From Thermoplasmata archaeon (GTDB taxonomy: Archaea > Thermoplasmatota > Thermoplasmata > Lutacidiplasmatales > UBA184), in assembly GCA_022750115.1 (NCBI GenBank), contig JAKIWI010000001.1, positions 19,490 to 83,489 of the forward strand: a stretch of DNA of 64,000 nt, in the 5' to 3' direction. Position 1 is the first letter of the stretch; the number at the start of each line of letters is the position of its first letter. A program made the position numbers and the translations under genes. The notes beneath the pieces are model-generated. The model was not told the origin of the DNA, did no database searches, and saw nothing but the letters and a program-made list of their open reading frames with translations. Positions 60,208-64,000 of the stretch are shown piece after piece.

Positions 60208-60525
60208 CTACAGCTTCAGCGTGGTCGCGTCCCCGATGTTGATCGAGCCGCGCTGCCGGTTGAGCGCGAGCACGATCGCGAGTCCGACGGCGACCTCGGT
60301 CGCCGCGAGCCCCACGAGGACGACCGCGATCGCCTGCCCCGAGAGACCGTGCGAGGTCCCCGAGAAGCCGGCGAAGTAGACGAAGTTCAGGATCGCGGCG
60401 TTCATCCCGATCTCGACCGCGATCAGGAGGAGGATGAAATTGCGGCGCGTCAGGATCCCGAAGAGGCCGATGGCGAGCAGCGTCGCGGAGAGGAACAGGA
60501 GGCTCGCGACGGAGAGCTCGGTCAT
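60208..60525 (-). CDS. nuoK: Complex I subunit K
   Basis: A 105-residue three-helix subunit. Seen: the conserved Glu in LLIAVEIGMNAAILNFV and the second Glu in AATEVAVGLAI, both on the proton path. The ATG overlaps the nuoJ stop (ATGA). Length is typical (about 100). Confidence 0.95.
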   Translation of the reverse strand: MTELSVASLLFLSATLLAIGLFGILTRRNFILLLIAVEIGMNAAILNFVYFAGFSGTSHGLSGQAIAVVLVGLAATEVAVGLAIVLALNRQRGSINIGDATTLKL

Positions 60526-61010
60526 TCGCGCCCCTCCCGGACGAGGTAGATCGCGCCGGAGAGCGCGCTCAGCATGACGAGGCCGAGGACGATCAGCCAC
60601 GCTCCGTCGACGCCGAACAGCGTCGCGGACAACTGGGCGACGTCGTAGGAACGGACGGGGGTCGCCGGCTGTGGCAGCGAGGCGGCGACGACCGAGAGCA
60701 CGATGATCGCGAGCACTGCGAGGCCGAGCGGGACCGGCCCGATGCCGGTCGCGACTTCGCGCGCGAAGATCCGCTTCCGCGTAACCATCACACCGAACAG
60801 GAGGAGGATGGTGACGGCGCCGGCATAGACACCGAGCTGCAGCACCCCGAGGAACGGCGCCGAGAGCAGGAAGTAGAGGCCCGCCAGGGCCACGAAGAAC
60901 ACCGAAACCCACAGGATCGTATGGACGAGCTCCCGCGAGAGGAGCGCGAGCAGCGCCGTCCCGACCGCGATCGCCGCCAGGGCGAGGAACGCGAGTTCCT
61001 CGAGGATCAC
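60522..61010 (-). CDS. nuoJ: Complex I subunit J
   Basis: A 162-residue subunit with five membrane helices. Seen: FVALAGLYFLLSAPFLGVLQLGVYAGA, with the conserved helix-3 pattern, and VTILLLFGVMVTRKR. Its GTG overlaps the nuoI stop (GTGA) and its stop overlaps nuoK. The length is at the short end for NuoJ, as in archaeal and bacterial 11-subunit complexes. Confidence 0.92.
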   Translation of the reverse strand: MILEELAFLALAAIAVGTALLALLSRELVHTILWVSVFFVALAGLYFLLSAPFLGVLQLGVYAGAVTILLLFGVMVTRKRIFAREVATGIGPVPLGLAVLAIIVLSVVAASLPQPATPVRSYDVAQLSATLFGVDGAWLIVLGLVMLSALSGAIYLVREGRE

Positions 61011-61789
61011 GAGTGGGTCCCCCAGAAGAGGCACTCCTTGGGGCAGACCGAGATGCAGGTGCCGCAGCGGACGCAGTCTGAATCGTTGACGACGGGCTCC
61101 TTCCAGATCCGTTTCGCCGCCTTCTCCCCGGGCTTCGGCGCCTCCTTGGGGATGTCGAGCATCGTGATGCAATTGGTCGGGCAATCCCGGGCGCAGGCGT
61201 TGCATCCGATGCACAGCGGCGCGTCGAGGAGGATGGCGTCCTCGTTCGCGGGACGCTCGAGGCGGATCGGGTTCATCGGCAGCTTCCGCTGGAACTGCTC
61301 GAACATCTTCTGCGGGGAGTAGACCATGTCCTTGCGGTTCGGCGTCGAGAGCTCGTACTTCGTCGTCATCGTCAGGCAGCCCTCCGGGCACGCGTCGGAG
61401 CAGAAGCCGCAGTACGAGCATTTGCCGTAGTCGATCTGGGGGCACTTCTTCGGATGCTTCGGGTCCCCTCCGGGGACCGTGACCATCTCGATGCAGAGGT
61501 CCGGGCACGAGAACGCGCAGAGGTTGCACGAGATGCAGGTGTTGACGTTCAGAGCGTGGACGCCGCGGTAGTTGTCCCACACCTCCCCGACGCCGATCGG
61601 ACGGCCCGACTCGACGGCGACCTCGCTCCGGAATTTCGGGTCCTCGAGCCGCTCGAACGGGTAGAGGATCGTGGAGGGCCGTATCAGGCTCCTCGCAAAC
61701 TGGCGCGCCGCGGTCGCGAGCGGCTTCAGCACCGCGCCGGTCGGGCTTTCGGCGCTCGGATTCTGCTTCTTCTCGATCTCGGCGGCCAT
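61007..61789 (-). CDS. nuoI: Complex I subunit I with four [4Fe-4S] motifs
   Basis: A 260-residue ferredoxin-type subunit. Standard NuoI has two CxxCxxCxxxC motifs; here there are four: C85/88/91/95, C124/127/130/134, C193/196/199/203 and C239/242/245/249. The first two have NuoI spacing, and the last two form an additional 2[4Fe-4S] ferredoxin-like half after a 60-residue linker. The N-terminus has the amphipathic helices expected for the membrane-docked subunit. The extra clusters could accept electrons from ferredoxin, replacing NuoEFG, but this is inference. Confidence 0.94.
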   Translation of the reverse strand: MAAEIEKKQNPSAESPTGAVLKPLATAARQFARSLIRPSTILYPFERLEDPKFRSEVAVESGRPIGVGEVWDNYRGVHALNVNTCISCNLCAFSCPDLCIEMVTVPGGDPKHPKKCPQIDYGKCSYCGFCSDACPEGCLTMTTKYELSTPNRKDMVYSPQKMFEQFQRKLPMNPIRLERPANEDAILLDAPLCIGCNACARDCPTNCITMLDIPKEAPKPGEKAAKRIWKEPVVNDSDCVRCGTCISVCPKECLFWGTHS

Positions 61790-61797
61790 CGGTCTTC

Positions 61798-62925
61798 CTA
61801 TCCTCCCATCGACGGGACGCAGCCGAACACGGGCAGGCACTTCACCAGCACGAGCGCGGCAGCGAGCACGACGGCGACGAGCGAGAGGGGGATGAGGCGC
61901 ATCCAGCCAATCCGCAGCAGCTGATCCGTGCGGACCCGCGGCAACGCGGCCCGGATCCAGACGAAGACGCCGAACACAAGGTAGGTCTTCACCATGAACC
62001 AGATGATCCCCGCTAGGGGCAACGACGTCGCTACGGCGGGCACGTACGTCGGGAGGGTCCAGCCGCCGAGGAACAGCAGGACGATGAGGATGCTTCCCGC
62101 GAGCGCGCGCAGATAGTCGGCGAGCATGAAGAACGCGAACAGCATGCCTCCGTACTCCGTGTTCCATCCCTCGACGAGCTCGGCCTCGGCTTCGGGAAGG
62201 TCGAACGGGATGCGCTCCATCTCCGCCAGCATCCCGATCGAGAACACGAGAAGGGCGAGGAAGAGCGGTCCCCAGAACCAGTAGTTCTGCTGCTCGAGCA
62301 CGATCTGGTTCAGGTCGAACGTGCCGGCGACGAGCACCACCGCGACGACCGCGAGGAGGATCGGCACCTCGTAGGCGATCATCTGGGCGGCCGAGCGCAT
62401 TCCGCCCATCAGCGAGTACTTGTTGTTGCTCGACCACGCCGAGATGAAAATGAACAACGGGGCGAAGCTGAAGATCACGAGGGCGAGCAGCATCGACAAC
62501 GGGAGCGCGCCGTCGGACCAGCCCGAGGAGATCGGGAGCACTCCGAACATCAGGAGCGACGTGACCATGTACGCCGTCGGGCCGCCGTAGAAGCCGAGGT
62601 CGTCGGCCTCGCGAGGCTTGAACGTGTTCTTGCGGAACAGCTTGAGCCCGTCCGCGAAGTTCTGCAAGAGGCCCGCGTAGCCGACGTGCATGGCGCCGCG
62701 CCGGTCCATGAACCGGCCGAGCATCTTGCGCTCGAACCAGATCAGCATGATCGTGTTGATCATGCTCGCCCCGAGGAGGATCGCCCCGAACAGGAGCGCG
62801 GAGAGCAGCCAGACGAGGTTCGGGTTCGTCAGCAGCCAAGCGAGCGGGGGAAGGATGTGGGCCAGGACCCCCAGCAAGCCGGACGAGAGGAAGTAGGCGA
62901 CGTCCCAGAGAGTCGTGACCGCCAT
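61798..62925 (-). CDS. nuoH: Complex I subunit H (quinone-channel membrane subunit)
   Basis: A 375-residue eight-helix membrane subunit. Seen: FERKMLGRFMDRRG, LQNFADGLKLFRKN, SSNNKYSLMGGMRSAAQMIAYE, and the acidic loop ERIPFDLPEAEAELVEG lining the quinone cavity. It is 9 nt downstream of nuoD and 8 nt upstream of nuoI. Length is slightly above the family average, from an extended N-terminus. Confidence 0.95.
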   Translation of the reverse strand: MAVTTLWDVAYFLSSGLLGVLAHILPPLAWLLTNPNLVWLLSALLFGAILLGASMINTIMLIWFERKMLGRFMDRRGAMHVGYAGLLQNFADGLKLFRKNTFKPREADDLGFYGGPTAYMVTSLLMFGVLPISSGWSDGALPLSMLLALVIFSFAPLFIFISAWSSNNKYSLMGGMRSAAQMIAYEVPILLAVVAVVLVAGTFDLNQIVLEQQNYWFWGPLFLALLVFSIGMLAEMERIPFDLPEAEAELVEGWNTEYGGMLFAFFMLADYLRALAGSILIVLLFLGGWTLPTYVPAVATSLPLAGIIWFMVKTYLVFGVFVWIRAALPRVRTDQLLRIGWMRLIPLSLVAVVLAAALVLVKCLPVFGCVPSMGG

Positions 62926-62934
62926 CGTCCGCCT

Positions 62935-64000
62935 CTACCGGTCGACTTCGCCGACGCAGACGTCGACGCTGCCCATGATCGGCGGGATGTCGGCGACGTG
63001 GTAGCCGACGAGGTATTGCGACGCGGCGCTGAGGTTGGCGAACACCGGTGAGCGGAACTTCACCCGGTACGGGTGCTCGCCGCCCTCGTTCACGACGTAG
63101 GCGCACGCCTCACCGTGCGGCTCCTCGATCGCAGACAGTCCGATGCCCTTCGGGTAGTTCCGCTTGAGAAGGTAGGCCTCGCGACCGATCGGAGCGTACG
63201 GCGCTCCGAGCCAGCGCGGCAGCCGGTCGGCGAGCACGGGACCGGGGTGGTGGTCGAGCCAATCGAGCGTCTGTCGAAGGATTCGGATCGACTGGCGCAT
63301 CTCCTCCATCCGGACGAGGTAGCGGCCCGTGACGTCGGCGCTCTCGGCGGTCGCGACGTCGAAATCGACCTGGGCGTAGCGCGAGTAGGGCCGGTCCTTG
63401 CGGATGTCCCGCTTGGACCCCGCAGACCGCAGCATCGGCCCGGTGACGCCGTGCTTGACGCAGTCGGCGGCCTTCAGGATCCCCAGGTCATCGCAGCGAC
63501 GGCGGAAGATGTCGGACCCCATGCAGAGCCGGTCGTACTCGACGAGCCTCGGCTCGAGCCAGTCGAGGACCTTGCGGGCCCGGTCGTTGAACCCGACGGG
63601 GAGGTCGTTGCGGACCCCGCCGACGCGCATGTATTCGTAGGTGAGTCGGCCGCCCGTGTAGCTCTGGAACAGGTCGAGGATCAGGTCCCGGTCCCGCATT
63701 CCATAGAGGAACGGGCTCATCAGGCCGAGATCCTGGACGAACGCGGCGTACCACATGATGTGGGACGCGAGCCGCTGGAACTCCTCGGACATCATCCGAA
63801 TCCATTCGGCGCGCTCGGGCGGTTCCAGGCCGAGCGCCTTCTCCGCGGCCTGGATGTACAGGTGCTCCCACGCCATTCCCGCGACGTAGCAGGTGCGGTC
63901 CATCAGCGTGATCACTTCGTTGTAGTGGCGGTCCTCGCTGATCTTCTCGATCCCGCGGTGCAGGTAGCCCATCTCGGGGTCGACGCCGAGGATCATCTCC
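62935..64000 (-). CDS. nuoD: Complex I subunit D (49-kDa type), N-terminus outside window
   Basis: The frame runs off the right edge, so the N-terminus (about 40-60 residues) is missing; the ATG at 63996 is internal. Seen: MGYLHRGIEK at the start of the visible part (the quinone-site His in GYLHRG), the RDxxLDLF segment, and the C-terminal IMGSVDVCVGEVDR. No hydrogenase-type CxxC/CxxCxxH ligand pairs are seen at the C-terminus, so this is the complex I subunit and not a NiFe hydrogenase. It is the first visible gene of the operon. Confidence 0.95.
   Translation of the reverse strand, partial: EMILGVDPEMGYLHRGIEKISEDRHYNEVITLMDRTCYVAGMAWEHLYIQAAEKALGLEPPERAEWIRMMSEEFQRLASHIMWYAAFVQDLGLMSPFLYGMRDRDLILDLFQSYTGGRLTYEYMRVGGVRNDLPVGFNDRARKVLDWLEPRLVEYDRLCMGSDIFRRRCDDLGILKAADCVKHGVTGPMLRSAGSKRDIRKDRPYSRYAQVDFDVATAESADVTGRYLVRMEEMRQSIRILRQTLDWLDHHPGPVLADRLPRWLGAPYAPIGREAYLLKRNYPKGIGLSAIEEPHGEACAYVVNEGGEHPYRVKFRSPVFANLSAASQYLVGYHVADIPPIMGSVDVCVGEVDR

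Noticed and set aside
62935..64000. Membrane-bound NiFe hydrogenase (Mbh/Ech) instead of complex I.
   Set aside because: The D-type subunit lacks the C-terminal CxxCxxH ligand pair, and the antiporter gene order J-K-L-M-N is that of complex I.
1..64000. CRISPR arrays, insertion sequences, integrases, rRNA genes or a horizontally acquired island.
   Set aside because: No regularly spaced direct repeats, transposase or integrase motifs, rRNA-like segments or clear drop in GC were seen.

Overview
The window is very GC-rich, densely coded archaeal DNA. Archaeal hallmarks are DNA topoisomerase VI A and B, tRNA-Ile2 agmatidine synthetase (TiaS), aEF-1beta beside the archaeal zinc-ribbon micro-protein, ribosomal protein eL41, an AglB/STT3 oligosaccharyltransferase, geranylgeranyl diphosphate synthase with geranylgeranyl reductase, ADP-forming succinyl-CoA synthetase and a two-subunit 2-oxoacid:ferredoxin oxidoreductase. 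A thermopsin-family protease, several giant secreted Ser/Thr-rich proteins and a NADH-module-free style complex I point (inference) to a high-GC, probably acid-tolerant terrestrial Thermoplasmatota lineage. Many starts lie 25-30 nt after a TATA box, so leaderless transcripts look common; inside operons ATGA/GTGA overlaps and Shine-Dalgarno motifs dominate.

Layout. 1-6.7 kb, minus strand: a zinc-ribbon coiled-coil protein (cut by the window edge), HtpX protease, TiaS, a membrane-anchored secreted protein and KorB/KorA. 6.9-12.8 kb, plus: a coupled operon of a LeuA/AksA-type synthase, aconitase-family large and small subunits, an isocitrate/isopropylmalate-type dehydrogenase, a thiolase and its DUF35 partner. 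12.8-27.4 kb, plus: a 2204-residue AglB fused to a long chain of extracellular beta domains, a coupled secreted protein, zinc ribbon plus aEF-1beta, a YdjM-like membrane protein, a GNAT enzyme and a 1520-residue surface protein. 27.5-34.2 kb: a coiled-coil protein, an alpha/beta hydrolase, MOSC and GNAT proteins, and a five-gene cluster with three AIM24-family paralogues, divergent from a thermopsin-like protease (34.2-36.4 kb). 36.5-42.9 kb: DUF429, two methyltransferases, an S9 peptidase, an intron-containing tRNA-His(GTG), a HAD phosphatase and CoaBC. 43-48.4 kb: SucCD with a small zinc finger, eL41 and small unknown proteins. 48.5-64 kb, minus: topoisomerase VI, then a long operon nuoD-H-I-J-K-L-M-N, geranylgeranyl reductase, prenyl synthase, a membrane protein and a nitrilase-family amidase.

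How the parts fit. KorAB and SucCD carry the 2-oxoglutarate-to-succinate step with reduced ferredoxin and ATP as products. The complex I operon, whose NuoI-like subunit carries four rather than two [4Fe-4S] motifs, is a plausible acceptor of that ferredoxin; its coupling to geranylgeranyl reductase links electron transport to lipid (or quinone side-chain) saturation. AglB, thermopsin and the giant Asn/Ser/Thr-rich proteins describe a heavily N-glycosylated cell surface.

The strongest oddities are the split T-loop of the tRNA-His gene, the four-cluster NuoI, the AglB fusion, the AIM24/zinc-ribbon cluster, two genes without a usable start codon, and an identical C/G hairpin covering the ribosome-binding site of two unrelated genes. 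No CRISPR array, insertion sequence or rRNA was seen. The only gene-poor stretch above 300 bases is about 45.37-45.88 kb, which holds a doubtful reading frame.
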